From positions 1 through 25,134 of the forward strand of contig JAHINZ010000175.1 of NCBI GenBank assembly GCA_018895795.1: a stretch of 25,134 nucleotides of DNA, given 5' to 3'. Source of the stretch: Alphaproteobacteria bacterium. Lineage in GTDB: Bacteria > Pseudomonadota > Alphaproteobacteria > Caulobacterales > Caulobacteraceae. The notes below the pieces were generated by a model. It worked only from the letters and a program-made list of their open reading frames with translations, did not search any database and was not told where the DNA came from. The translations under genes were made by a program, and so were the position numbers. Shown here in pieces: positions 1 through 8,035 of this stretch (the first letter of the stretch is position 1; the number at the start of each line of letters is the position of its first letter).

Positions 1-140
1 CCGGCGATGATGATCAGGCTGCCGAACGTGATCGCGGCGATACGGTAGGCCCGGGCCGCCGACTCGCGCAGAAGCAAGGCCAGTCGCGCGCGGCGACGTA
101 CCTTTTGCCTGATGTCGATCGATGTGGTGACGGGGTTCAC
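1..140 (-). CDS. Membrane protein, N-terminal fragment (runs off left edge)
   Basis: This reading frame starts with GTG at 140 and continues past the left edge, so only about 46 residues are visible. They read as a polar, arginine-rich stretch (with the run RQKVRRRARLALLLRES) followed by the start of a hydrophobic segment ending in LIIIAG, which suggests a cytoplasmic N-terminus and a first membrane helix. The GTG overlaps the TGA stop of the upstream gene in a GTGA tetranucleotide (140-137), a typical arrangement for translational coupling. No family can be named from this fragment. The two products probably share an operon and are both membrane proteins. Existence of the gene is fairly likely because the frame is open and the overlap is precise; function is unknown. 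Confidence 0.6.
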   Translation of the reverse strand, partial: MNPVTTSIDIRQKVRRRARLALLLRESAARAYRIAAITFGSLIIIA

Positions 141-544
141 CGCCGGCGCTTGAAGGACTTGCGCAGGCGCACGGCGACTCGCCAGCGACGTGGCACGATC
201 AAACGCTCGATCCGCAAGGCCTGTTGCCAAGCCACTAGGACGACCTCGGGCTCTCGCCGCAGCAGGCGACGGAGTGGAAAGATCAACTTGGGGTGAGCAT
301 GCTGGAAACGCACGAACTGCTTGCGGGCCTTGAACGAATTGCGCAACACCAGCATCAGCCCCACCACGGTCAGGGGCAGACCCAACGGACCAGGCAGCGG
401 CGCGATCAGCGCGCCGCCCAGGATCAACAGCAGACCAAGCGTCACCAGAAAGATGCGCAGACCACGCGCCACGATCTCGCGCGCGAGATCGTCGGCCGGT
501 GAAAAGCGGGCGCGGGGCATGGCGAGGGCGACTGAAACGTTCAT
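137..544 (-). CDS. Small membrane protein, PGPGW-like
   Basis: The frame encodes 135 residues from the ATG at 544; a second ATG at 520 (MPRARFSPAD) is an equally plausible start, and neither has a clear Shine-Dalgarno sequence. The middle carries one long or two closely spaced hydrophobic segments separated by the run PLPGPLGLP, which resembles the putative transmembrane PGPGW family of small two-helix proteins. The C-terminal half is very basic, with many Arg and Lys residues ending FKRRR, so it probably lies in the cytoplasm. The frame is open further upstream to 715, but that extension overlaps the 3' end of gcvPB and a terminator hairpin, so it was not used. The stop overlaps the next gene by four bases. 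Role unknown. Confidence 0.65.
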   Translation of the reverse strand: MNVSVALAMPRARFSPADDLAREIVARGLRIFLVTLGLLLILGGALIAPLPGPLGLPLTVVGLMLVLRNSFKARKQFVRFQHAHPKLIFPLRRLLRREPEVVLVAWQQALRIERLIVPRRWRVAVRLRKSFKRRR

Positions 545-626
545 AAGCGGGCTAACGGGCTTGCGATCCGCTTGCTCTCTGGAAAATCCAGTCAGCCCGG
601 CGCGCCAGCCTGATATGTGGATCGAT

Positions 627-650
627 AAGGGCGCCGTAAAGGCGCCCTTT
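627..650 (-). terminator. Hairpin terminator after gcvPB
   Basis: A perfect inverted repeat of nine bases (AAGGGCGCC / GGCGCCCTT) with a five-base loop lies about 26 bases past the gcvPB stop. In the minus-strand RNA the stem is followed by TTATCGAT, so the U tract is weak. It fits an intrinsic terminator for the glycine cleavage operon, and it separates that operon from the next minus-strand gene. Confidence 0.65.
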
Positions 651-675
651 CGACGCGCTGCGAAATACTGTTGCT

Positions 676-2253
676 CTATTCGGCAGCGAGTGGCGCTTCC
701 GCCACAGGTTTCCACCTCAACCGGGGCTTGCGAGCCGCCAGGGTCTCGTCGAGACGCCGCATCGGCGCGTGGAACGGCGCCCCCTTGAAGCGTTCGACAT
801 CACCGGCCTTCGCCGCGGCGGCCAGGGCGCGAAGGGCCACCACGAAGCGATCGAGCTCCTGCTTGGACTCCGTCTCGGTCGGCTCGATCAGCATCGCGCC
901 ATGCACCACCAGCGGGAAGTACATGGTCATCGGGTGGAAGCCCTCGTCGATCATCGCCTTGGCGAAGTCGAGGGTAGTCACGCCGGTGCCTTCAAGCCAG
1001 CTGTCGTCGAACAGGGCCTCGTGCATGCAGGGACCGTCCGGGAAGGCCGGGCTCATCACGTCGGACAGGCGGGCCTTGAGGTAGTTGGCGTTCAGCACGG
1101 CGTCCTCGGCCACCTGGCGCAGGCCGTCGGCGCCGTGGCTGAGCATGTAGGCATAGGCGCGCACATACATGCCCATCTGGCCGTGGAAGGCGCTCATGCG
1201 GCCAAAGGCGGTTTCCGCGCTCTGTTCGCCGGCATGCTCGATCAAGGCGAAGCCGTCGTCGCCATGCACCAGCCACGGGGTGGGCGCGAAGGCCGCCAGA
1301 GCCTCGCTGAGCACGACCGGACCCGCGCCGGGACCACCGCCGCCGTGAGGCGTTGAAAAGGTCTTGTGCAGATTGATGTGCATGGCGTCGACGCCCAGAT
1401 CGCCCGGGCGCACTCGGCCGACGATGGCGTTGAAATTGGCGCCGTCGCAGTAGAAATAGGCCCCGGCCGCGTGGGTCAGTCGGGCGATCTCGACCACGTC
1501 GCGTTCGAACAGCCCGCAGGTGTTGGGGTTGGTGACCATGATGGCGGCCACGTGGTCGCCAAGCTTGGACTCCAGATCGGCCAGGTCGACCCGCCCGTCG
1601 AGCGTCTGGGCGATCTCGACCACCGTGTAGCCGACAAAGGCCGCCGTGGCGGGATTGGTGCCGTGGGCGCTGGTCGGGGCCAGAACCGTCTTGCGGTGGC
1701 CCTGACCGTTAGCCTCGTGGGCGGCGCGGATGGTCAGCATGCCGCACATCTCGCCGTGGGCGCCCGCTTTGGGCGTCAGGGCGACGGCGGGCATGCCCGT
1801 CAGCGTCTTCAGCCAGTGGGCCAGACGATCCATCAGCTGCAGAGCGCCCTGCACGGTCGACTGCGGCTGCAGCGGGTGGATGTCGGCGAAGCCTGGCAGG
1901 CGCGCCACCTTCTCGTTCAGGCGCGGGTTGTGCTTCATCGTGCACGAGCCCAGCGGATAGAGCGCCAGGTCGATGGCGTGGTTCTTCTGGGACAGGCGCA
2001 CATAATGGCGCACCGCCTCCGGCTCCGAAAGACCGGGCAGGCCGATGGGAGCGGTCCGCAAGAGGCTTCCCAGGTCGTCGGCGGGAGCCGAGGCTTCGGG
2101 CAGATCCACGCCGGTCTTGTGCCAACCGTCCCGTTCGAAGATCAGGGCCTCGTCCTGCAACAGACCCCGCGCGCCCGTCAGGGTTTCGGGACCGCGGGCG
2201 CCGTCATTGGCGGTTTGGGGACGGGTCGGCCGTCCAACGCTGTTCATGCTCAT
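676..2253 (-). CDS. gcvPB: Glycine dehydrogenase (decarboxylating) subunit 2
   Basis: This 525-residue protein is the C-terminal half of the split P-protein of the glycine cleavage system. With subunit 1 it decarboxylates glycine using pyridoxal phosphate and passes the aminomethyl group to lipoylated GcvH. The PLP-binding lysine is K297 in NLHKTFSTPHGGGGPG, and the cofactor-side aspartate is in CDGAN (D270). Other family marks are LALYPLGSCTMKHNP (about 97-110) and SAHGTNPATAAF (195-206). Length fits a stand-alone subunit 2. The start overlaps the gcvPA stop in an ATGA tetranucleotide (2253-2250), so translation is probably coupled. A second in-frame ATG two codons later is a possible alternative start. 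It is the last gene of the gcvT-gcvH-gcvPA-gcvPB operon. Confidence 0.97.
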   Translation of the reverse strand: MSMNSVGRPTRPQTANDGARGPETLTGARGLLQDEALIFERDGWHKTGVDLPEASAPADDLGSLLRTAPIGLPGLSEPEAVRHYVRLSQKNHAIDLALYPLGSCTMKHNPRLNEKVARLPGFADIHPLQPQSTVQGALQLMDRLAHWLKTLTGMPAVALTPKAGAHGEMCGMLTIRAAHEANGQGHRKTVLAPTSAHGTNPATAAFVGYTVVEIAQTLDGRVDLADLESKLGDHVAAIMVTNPNTCGLFERDVVEIARLTHAAGAYFYCDGANFNAIVGRVRPGDLGVDAMHINLHKTFSTPHGGGGPGAGPVVLSEALAAFAPTPWLVHGDDGFALIEHAGEQSAETAFGRMSAFHGQMGMYVRAYAYMLSHGADGLRQVAEDAVLNANYLKARLSDVMSPAFPDGPCMHEALFDDSWLEGTGVTTLDFAKAMIDEGFHPMTMYFPLVVHGAMLIEPTETESKQELDRFVVALRALAAAAKAGDVERFKGAPFHAPMRRLDETLAARKPRLRWKPVAEAPLAAE

Positions 2254-3596
2254 TGGGCGATGACCTTGGCCAGGACCTTGGAAAAGACGGTGATGTCGAT
2301 ATCGAGCGTGGTCTCGGTGGCGGCCACCAGCAGCACATCGTCAAGACCGGCCTTGGCGTCGAGGCGCGAGAACGGCACGCCGGCGATGACGCCATGGGCC
2401 GCCAGGGTCTCGACGATCCCGGCGGCGTTGCCGGGCACGCGGATGGCGAACTCGTTGAAGAAGCGCGGAGTGAGGATCTCGACCCCCGCCACGGCGGCCA
2501 GTGCGTCGCGCAGGGCCCGCGCCTTGGCGTGATTGATGGCCGCAAGCTGACGAAGCCCCACCTCGCCCAGCAGACTCATATGGATGCTGAAGGCCAGAGC
2601 GCAGAGGCCGCTATTGGTGCAGATATTCGACGTCGCCTTGTCGCGGCGGATATGCTGCTCTCGGGTCGATAGTGTCAGCACGAAGCCACGACGCCCGTCG
2701 GCGTCGACGGTCTCGCCGCAGAGCCGACCCGGGGCCTGGCGGATATATTTTTCCTTGCAGGCGAACAGGCCGACATAGGGTCCGCCGAAGTTCAGGCCGT
2801 TGCCGATCGACTGGCCCTCGGCCACCACGATGTCGGCGCCCATCTCGCCGGGCGACTTCAAGAGGCCCAGCGACACCACCTCGGTGGTGACCACGATCAG
2901 CAGGGCCCCGGCGGCCTGGGCGGCGGCGGCGATCTTCGTCACGTCGGTGGCCGTGCCGAACACATTGGGGGTCTGGACGACGACGCAGGCGGTGTCGGCG
3001 TCGATGGCGGCGATCACCGCGTCCTCTGCGTCGATGGCGACGGCCAAACGCTGGGTGCCGACACCGGCCGCGTGGGCGAGGGTCTCGACGGTCTCGACAT
3101 AATGCGGGTGCAGCCCGCCCGACATCACCGCCTTGTTGCGACGGGTGACCCGGGTGGCCATCATCACCGCCTCGGCGGCGGCGGTGGAGCCGTCATAGAG
3201 CGAGGCGTTGGCCACCTCCATGCCGGTCAGGGCGGCGACCTGGGTCTGGAACTCGAACAGCACCTGCAGGGTGCCCTGGGCGATTTCCGGCTGGTAGGGC
3301 GTATAGCTGGTCAGGAACTCCGACCGCTGGATGATGTGGTCGACCGTGGCCGGCACATGGTGGCGGTAGGCGCCGGCTCCGCAGAAAAACGGTCCGTCCC
3401 CCGCCGCGCGGTTGCGCCTGGCCAGGGCCGCCATCTCGCGCTCGACCTCCAACTCGCCGGCGTGCAGCGGTAAGTCGACGGTTCCGGACCGCTGGGCCGA
3501 GGCGGGCACGTCAACGAACAGGGCGTCGATCGAGTCCACGCCGATGACACCCAGCATCTCGGTGCGGTCTTCGGGCGTAAGGGGGAGGTAGCGCAT
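2250..3596 (-). CDS. gcvPA: Glycine dehydrogenase (decarboxylating) subunit 1
   Basis: This 448-residue protein is the N-terminal half of the split P-protein and works with gcvPB in cytoplasmic glycine decarboxylation. Recognisable stretches are FFCGAGAYRHHVPATVDHI, TSYTPYQPEIAQGTLQVLFE and NASLYDGSTAAAEA, all typical of subunit 1, and NGLNFGGPYVGLFA farther on. The protein begins MRYLPLTPEDR; the bases just before the ATG are pyrimidine-rich (CTCCTCCCC) with no good Shine-Dalgarno sequence, so initiation may depend on upstream translation. The 51-base gap to gcvH is longer than others in the operon and is mostly filled by an 11-bp inverted repeat at 3614-3641. The 3' end overlaps gcvPB by four bases. 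Confidence 0.97.
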   Translation of the reverse strand: MRYLPLTPEDRTEMLGVIGVDSIDALFVDVPASAQRSGTVDLPLHAGELEVEREMAALARRNRAAGDGPFFCGAGAYRHHVPATVDHIIQRSEFLTSYTPYQPEIAQGTLQVLFEFQTQVAALTGMEVANASLYDGSTAAAEAVMMATRVTRRNKAVMSGGLHPHYVETVETLAHAAGVGTQRLAVAIDAEDAVIAAIDADTACVVVQTPNVFGTATDVTKIAAAAQAAGALLIVVTTEVVSLGLLKSPGEMGADIVVAEGQSIGNGLNFGGPYVGLFACKEKYIRQAPGRLCGETVDADGRRGFVLTLSTREQHIRRDKATSNICTNSGLCALAFSIHMSLLGEVGLRQLAAINHAKARALRDALAAVAGVEILTPRFFNEFAIRVPGNAAGIVETLAAHGVIAGVPFSRLDAKAGLDDVLLVAATETTLDIDITVFSKVLAKVIAQ

Positions 3597-3613
3597 GGGG
3601 AGGAGCCTGTGCT

Positions 3614-3641
3614 TGTCATCCCGGCCTGAACCGGGATGACA
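3614..3641. repeat. Palindromic dispersed-repeat-type element inside gcv operon
   Basis: Two perfect 11-base arms (TGTCATCCCGG and CCGGGATGACA) flank a six-base spacer. Palindromes of this kind built around GTCATCCCGG are common as dispersed intergenic repeats in many proteobacterial genomes, and a frame across it gives the telltale peptide VIPVQAG. It lies between gcvH and gcvPA. There is no U tract on either side, so it is more likely an inserted repeat or an RNA-stability/processing hairpin than a terminator. Only one copy is in this window. Confidence 0.75.
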
Positions 3642-3647
3642 GGAAAA

Positions 3648-4013
3648 TCAGAGGGTCGAGAGGAAGGCTTCGTAGGCATCGCGGTCCATCAGGGCCTCGA
3701 CCTCGGCGGGGACCGACAGCTTGATCCTGGCGAACCAGCCGCCCGTTTCCGGCACGGCGTTGACAGTTTCGGGCGCATCGCCCAGGGCGGTGTTGGCTTC
3801 GACCACCTCGCCCGAGACCGGGGCGTAGACGTCCGAAGCGGCCTTGACGCTCTCGACCACGGCCAGGCCGTCGCCCTGCTTGACGGTCTTGCCGAGGTCG
3901 GGAACCTCGACGAACACCACGTCGCCCAGCTGCTCGGCGGCGTAGGCGGTGATGCCGACGGTAGCGATGTCGCCTTCGACGGCGACCCACTCATGGTCTT
4001 TGGTGAAGCGCAT
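3648..4013 (-). CDS. gcvH: Glycine cleavage system H protein
   Basis: This 121-residue protein is the lipoyl carrier of the glycine cleavage system; it shuttles the aminomethyl intermediate from P-protein to T-protein and is reoxidised by L-protein. The lipoylated lysine is K57 in the signature VVESVKAASDVYAPVSGEV. The N-terminus RFTKDHEWV and the C-terminal GWFARIKLS are standard for the family, and the length is normal. An AAGGG-type Shine-Dalgarno sequence lies about 10 bases before the ATG, and only 15 bases separate it from the gcvT stop. It is second in the operon. No dihydrolipoamide dehydrogenase (L-protein) gene is in the window, which is usual because that enzyme is shared with other complexes. 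Confidence 0.97.
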   Translation of the reverse strand: MRFTKDHEWVAVEGDIATVGITAYAAEQLGDVVFVEVPDLGKTVKQGDGLAVVESVKAASDVYAPVSGEVVEANTALGDAPETVNAVPETGGWFARIKLSVPAEVEALMDRDAYEAFLSTL

Positions 4014-4028
4014 TGGTCTGGGCCCTTT

Positions 4029-5141
4029 TCAGATCTTGCGGACGTAACGATTGGGAACGAACGGCGAGGCCACGACCTGCGCCGCCTGCGGCTTGCCGCG
4101 AACGATGACTTTCAGCTGCGCGCCGATGACCGCCAGCGCGGGTGGCACGAAGCCGATAGCGATGGCGCCGCCGACGCTGGGGCCAAAGCCGCCGCTGGTG
4201 ACCACGCCGACCACGGCGCCGGTCTCGTCGGCGATCTCCGCGCCTTCCCGCGCGGGCGCACCCTCCAGGACGCGCAGGTTGACCCGTACGCGCTTCAAAT
4301 CGCCAGCCAGTTCCCTGGAAATCCGATCGACGCCGAGATAGTCGCCGGCCTCGCGGCGACTCTTGCCGATCGCGAAATTCATGCCGGCCTCGACCGGTGA
4401 GACGGTCTCGTCCATGTCGTGGCCGTACAGCGGCAGACCCGCTTCCAGGCGCAGGCTGTCGCGCGCGCCCAGGCCGATCGGCTTGACCCGCGCGTCGTCC
4501 AACAGCGTATTCCAGATGCGAGCCGCATCAGCGGCCGGCGCCGAGATCTCGTAGCCGTCCTCGCCGGTATAGCCCGAGCGGGAGATGATGGCGTCGACGC
4601 CGAAAGCAGTCAGGGCCACGGTGTCCATGAACACCATGCTCGCCGCTTGCGGAACGTGGGCGGCCAGCACGGCGGCGGCCTCGGGACCTTGCAGCGCCAG
4701 CAGCGCCCGGTCCTCCAGGCGCTCCACCGTCGCCTCGCCCTCGAGGGCCTTGGCGATGATCGCGTAGTCGTTGTCCTTGCAGGCGCCGTTGACGACGATG
4801 AACAGGCCGTCGTCGTCGGGGCGAGCCGTCATCAGGTCGTCGATCACGCCGCCCTGATCGTTCAGCAGCACCGCATAGCGCTGCTTGCCGGGCTTGAGGC
4901 CCTGATAGTCGGCCGAGACCAGCTTTTCGAAGCTCTTGGCGGGATTGGCGCCGCGCAGCCGGGCCTGGCCCATGTGCGACACATCGAACAGACCGGCGTG
5001 CTCGCGGGTCCACAAATGCTCCTTGAGCACCCCGTCCTTGTACTGCACCGGCATGGAATAGCCCGCGAACGGCACCATGCGGGCGCCGGCGGCGACATGC
5101 GCCTCGAACAGAGGCGTCTTCTTGAGATCTTGATCGGACAC
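4029..5141 (-). CDS. gcvT: Glycine cleavage system aminomethyltransferase (T protein)
   Basis: This 370-residue enzyme transfers the methylene group from aminomethyl-GcvH to tetrahydrofolate, releasing ammonia and giving 5,10-methylene-THF. Family marks are VPFAGYSMPVQY (about 23-34), FDVSHMGQ (52-59), the Asp pair in GGVIDDLMT (101-102) and SGYTGEDGYEI. I chose the GTG at 5141 (first residues SDQDLKKTPLFEAH). It has GGAG eight bases upstream, and the in-frame extension to an ATG at 5279 runs straight through the glycine riboswitch, giving a non-family peptide. It is the first gene of the operon and is probably controlled by glycine through the upstream tandem riboswitch. Confidence 0.96.
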   Translation of the reverse strand: MSDQDLKKTPLFEAHVAAGARMVPFAGYSMPVQYKDGVLKEHLWTREHAGLFDVSHMGQARLRGANPAKSFEKLVSADYQGLKPGKQRYAVLLNDQGGVIDDLMTARPDDDGLFIVVNGACKDNDYAIIAKALEGEATVERLEDRALLALQGPEAAAVLAAHVPQAASMVFMDTVALTAFGVDAIISRSGYTGEDGYEISAPAADAARIWNTLLDDARVKPIGLGARDSLRLEAGLPLYGHDMDETVSPVEAGMNFAIGKSRREAGDYLGVDRISRELAGDLKRVRVNLRVLEGAPAREGAEIADETGAVVGVVTSGGFGPSVGGAIAIGFVPPALAVIGAQLKVIVRGKPQAAQVVASPFVPNRYVRKI

Positions 5142-5149
5142 GCGGAGGA

Positions 5150-5205
5150 CTCCAGGCGGGGACGGCGCTGCTGGCCCGGCTTTCGCCAGACGATCGCGCC
5201 CCCGC
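5150..5205 (-). promoter_or_regulatory. Riboswitch expression platform and gcvT ribosome binding site
   Basis: Between the riboswitch and the gcvT start, the RNA has GCGGGGGCG (5205-5197) able to pair with CGTCCCCGC (5164-5156) through nine pairs, one of them G-U. The first arm overlaps the 3' strand of the second aptamer's P1 helix (CAGCG at 5207-5203), so the two pairings exclude each other. A further hairpin (CTGGC/GCCAG type) lies in its loop. The stem ends two bases before the GGAG Shine-Dalgarno sequence at 5153-5150. There is no U tract, so translational rather than termination control is inferred. Confidence 0.55.
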
Positions 5206-5397
5206 TGTCCCTTTGACCTGAGAGATTCCGGCCGCCCTTCAAAGTGAAAAGGGCTCGGCCTTGCTCCTTCGGCGGGCAATCCTCACAGATTGCCTCTTTC
5301 CAGCGTTCCTAAACCCGCGCGGTCCGTTTGCCTGAGCGTTTCCGGGGCGGTTGCGCCTTCGGCCTCGGGACGCGAATCCCGATGTCTCCCGCGAGGG
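5203..5397 (-). promoter_or_regulatory. Tandem glycine riboswitch (two aptamers)
   Basis: Two consecutive aptamers of the gcvT-motif type precede gcvT on the minus strand. Aptamer I spans about 5393-5318: closing stem CGCGG/CCGCG, the GGGAGAC element, CCGAAGGCGCAA, and the 3' conserved CTCAGGCAAACGGACCG. Aptamer II spans about 5305-5203: closing stem CGCTG/CAGCG, GGAAAGAGGC, CCGAAGGAGCAAGGCC, and TCTCAGGTCAAAGGGACAG. About twelve bases link them, as in known cooperative tandem glycine riboswitches. The family senses glycine and normally turns on cleavage-system genes when glycine is abundant. Boundaries are approximate. Confidence 0.93.
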
Positions 5398-5405
5398 TCG
5401 TCGGC

Positions 5406-5434
5406 TCAATGCGGGAGCCTGACGTTCGAGTCAA
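5406..5434 (-). promoter_or_regulatory. Probable promoter of the gcv operon
   Basis: A TTGACT box at 5434-5429 is followed, after a 17-base spacer, by CATTGA at 5411-5406. A start about seven bases farther on (near 5399) would begin the transcript just at the 5' edge of the first riboswitch aptamer, which supports the placement. The -35 box is strong and the -10 box weak. Confidence 0.5.
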
Positions 5435-5460
5435 GCGCGGCCAGTCCGGCTGCGGGCGGA

Positions 5461-7968
5461 CTAGAGGCCTATGTCGCCAAACCAGTCGTCCTCTCCGATC
5501 GGCGGGCCCGGCGGGATAGCGACCTTGCCCTTCCCGCCCTCGACCAAGGCCGCGAGACGGTCGCCGCTCTCGTCAGCGACAATCCCGGCCAAGGCCCGGG
5601 CCTGGGCCCGGTCGGCGGGGTCGCCGGCCGCCTTCGATAGACTCTTGCCCCAATCGGCCAGGCGCGCCCGGATGACGTCGGCGGCGGTCGGCGACAGGCT
5701 CTTGTCTTCCAGGCTCTCGGCCAGGGCGACCACCATGCGCTGCCGAGCCCGCCGCGCGAGCTCGGCCTGGCGTCCGGTCGCCTTGCCGTCCATGGCGGCG
5801 AAGGCCAAGGCCTTGTCCAGCAGCCCCTCCACACCCGGTTGGGCCGGGTCTCGCCGCCGCGCCTCGACCAGGCGGTTCAAGCGGGCGGGCGCGAAAAGGT
5901 CGCTCCAGACCAGGTCAGCCGCGATCTCGGCGGCGGCGGGCAGGTCGAACACCGGCCCTTCTCCGAAGGTTTCGATCTCATAGGCGTGGTCGCCGCCCTG
6001 GGACTGGCCCGAGGTCAAGACATCCAGCGTCTTGTCCGAAAGGTCGAGCGCGGCGGGCGCGATCGTCCGCAGCAAGGCGTCGATGGCGGCCGACTGTCGG
6101 TCGGCCGGCACGATCCGGCTAGACTCGTGGCCATCGCCCTCCGCGCCGTAAGTGAAGTCAATCCCGCCGATCAGTTTCGCCGTCGCGTCGACCTGGTAGC
6201 GCTGGAAAATGTAGATCGGCGCGATCACGCGGCGCAGGTCGGCGACCGACGCCCCCTTGGGCAGGTTGGACAGGCCGAACCGATCCAGCGCGATCTTGCG
6301 CACCGCCATCAGGTGATCAAGCTCGGCGACGGGTTCGGAGCCGTTGTCCCACACCGCGCCCAAGGGATGCGGGGTGTCAGATCCCCGCGCGTCCTCGTCC
6401 GAAACATAACGCAAGCCGTCGGCCTGGCTCTTGTCGGCCTTGGCCTTCAGCCAGAGCTTCTCATCCGTTCCGGCGGGGGCGGCGCTGTACAACCAGTCGA
6501 TCGCGAACTTGTCCCAGACCCCGACGCCCCGCCCATAGGCGTCGGAAAAGTCCAGGTGGCCGTCATGGATGGCGATCTTCGGGGCAGGATAGTCCATGAC
6601 CGAAGCGCGGCCGGCATAGGTGCTGGCGGCGAAGTTGTGCTGAAGGCCGATGGAATGGCCGATCTCGTGGGTCGCCAGCTGGCGAAGCCGCGCCAGGGAA
6701 ATCTCGATCGGATCGTTGGGCCCGCCCTGGCCGGTCCCGGCCGCCCCCTCGAGACCCTCGAAGATCAGGCGATCCTGCCGAATGCGTTGGGACCCCAGCA
6801 GCACGTCGCCCTTGACGATCTCCCCCGTCCGCGGATCGACCACCGCATGACCGTAAGACCAGCCGCGCGTTTGGCGGTGCACCCAGTTGACGACATTGTA
6901 GCGGGCGTCGAGCGGGCTCACCCCCTCGGGCAAGACCTCGACGCGGAAGGCGCCGATGAAGCCCGCCGCCTCAAAGGCCTGGTTCCACCAACGGCCGCCC
7001 TCGATAAGCGCCGAGCGAACGGGCTCTGGCGCAGCGCGGTCGATATAAAAGACGATCGGCTTCTTGACCGGCGAACGCGCGGCGGCGGGATCGGTCTTCT
7101 CCAGGCGGAATCTGTGGACCAGCCGATAGACCAGGGGTTCGGCGAGCGGCGCGGAATAGTCGGCCACCGTATGGTCAATCACGCCGACGCGGGGATCGTT
7201 CTGGCGCGGCTGGTAGCCCGGCTCGGGCAGGGCGACCAAGGAATGATGCAGCACCAGGGACACGTTGCCGGGATCGGGCGCGATCCCCCGGACCTCCGAA
7301 CCCGGATCGTCGCTGATGAACGTCTCGACCGCCTCCAGTTCGATATTGAGGGGAAAGGCGTTCACCCCGCCGGTGTCCGGATAGGACAAGCCGTCCGACA
7401 GGCGGAAGTCGCCCTGTTTGCTACGCTTGAGGGTCTTGGCCACGCCCTGGGCGTCTCGGGTCAGGAAGGTCGTGATGTCGACCAGAAGCCCACCATCCGG
7501 AGCCTGCGCCGCGATGGTGTTCGACCAGACGCTGGAGTTCGGAAACGAGTCGGCGACCGCCTGCTGTTCGTCGACCGAGCCGCGCGCGGCCGAGAAGCCC
7601 CAGTTCTCGAACTGAGCGATGACCTTTCCGCCCACGCTGCGGAAGGCGATGATCTGGGTGTCGCCCGGCGCCGACCGATCCAGCCCGGTCGGGTTCGAGC
7701 CGAGGCCCGCGCGAAGATAGGTCTGATAGAGATAGCGGGCGGCGATCCCGTCCGCGCCCGGCTTGGGGAGCAGCAGGAAAATCCGCGCCCCGGGCTTGTC
7801 GACGAACACCGGGACGAGGCCGTCCTTGCGCTCGAGACCGGCGATGGCTTTGGTGAACTTGTCGCCCGCCTTGGCCGAAGCCGCCGGCGCCTTTGCGGCG
7901 AAAGCTGGCGCGACGATGGCGCTGGCGCAGACACCCGCCATCAACATGGCGACCGCGGACTTCTTCAT
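5461..7968 (-). CDS. Exported zinc-dependent metalloprotease
   Basis: This 835-residue protein starts with a signal peptide (MKKSAVAMLMAGVCASAIVA, likely cleaved after the AFA near residue 24), so it acts in the periplasm or outside the cell. The zinc site is HEIGHSIGLQH (H434, E435, H438, H444), the extended metzincin-type motif, followed by a Met-turn-like SVMDYP (M458). The flanking domains resemble the large bacterial zinc-dependent metalloproteases carrying DUF5117/DUF4953-type regions. The N-terminal 400 residues form the conserved domain before the catalytic site, and the C-terminal third is alpha-helical and Ala/Asp-rich. A GGGAGGGG Shine-Dalgarno sequence directly precedes the ATG. 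The gene is 100 bases downstream of argS in the same direction, with a hairpin between, so it probably has its own promoter. Natural substrates are unknown. Confidence 0.9.
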   Translation of the reverse strand: MKKSAVAMLMAGVCASAIVAPAFAAKAPAASAKAGDKFTKAIAGLERKDGLVPVFVDKPGARIFLLLPKPGADGIAARYLYQTYLRAGLGSNPTGLDRSAPGDTQIIAFRSVGGKVIAQFENWGFSAARGSVDEQQAVADSFPNSSVWSNTIAAQAPDGGLLVDITTFLTRDAQGVAKTLKRSKQGDFRLSDGLSYPDTGGVNAFPLNIELEAVETFISDDPGSEVRGIAPDPGNVSLVLHHSLVALPEPGYQPRQNDPRVGVIDHTVADYSAPLAEPLVYRLVHRFRLEKTDPAAARSPVKKPIVFYIDRAAPEPVRSALIEGGRWWNQAFEAAGFIGAFRVEVLPEGVSPLDARYNVVNWVHRQTRGWSYGHAVVDPRTGEIVKGDVLLGSQRIRQDRLIFEGLEGAAGTGQGGPNDPIEISLARLRQLATHEIGHSIGLQHNFAASTYAGRASVMDYPAPKIAIHDGHLDFSDAYGRGVGVWDKFAIDWLYSAAPAGTDEKLWLKAKADKSQADGLRYVSDEDARGSDTPHPLGAVWDNGSEPVAELDHLMAVRKIALDRFGLSNLPKGASVADLRRVIAPIYIFQRYQVDATAKLIGGIDFTYGAEGDGHESSRIVPADRQSAAIDALLRTIAPAALDLSDKTLDVLTSGQSQGGDHAYEIETFGEGPVFDLPAAAEIAADLVWSDLFAPARLNRLVEARRRDPAQPGVEGLLDKALAFAAMDGKATGRQAELARRARQRMVVALAESLEDKSLSPTAADVIRARLADWGKSLSKAAGDPADRAQARALAGIVADESGDRLAALVEGGKGKVAIPPGPPIGEDDWFGDIGL

Positions 7969-8035
7969 GACCCCTCCCGACGCATCAAAGCGCCGGGACT
8001 TTCGGGCGGGCCACGGACGATTGCAATGGCGAACG

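Noticed and set aside
1366..2532. 388-codon plus-strand frame across gcvPB and gcvPA
   Set aside because: It lies opposite two unmistakable genes, has no recognisable motif, and crosses their junction.
5142..5279. N-terminal extension of gcvT to an ATG at 5279
   Set aside because: The extension is the translation of the riboswitch and its platform; the GTG at 5141 has a Shine-Dalgarno sequence and gives the normal family N-terminus.
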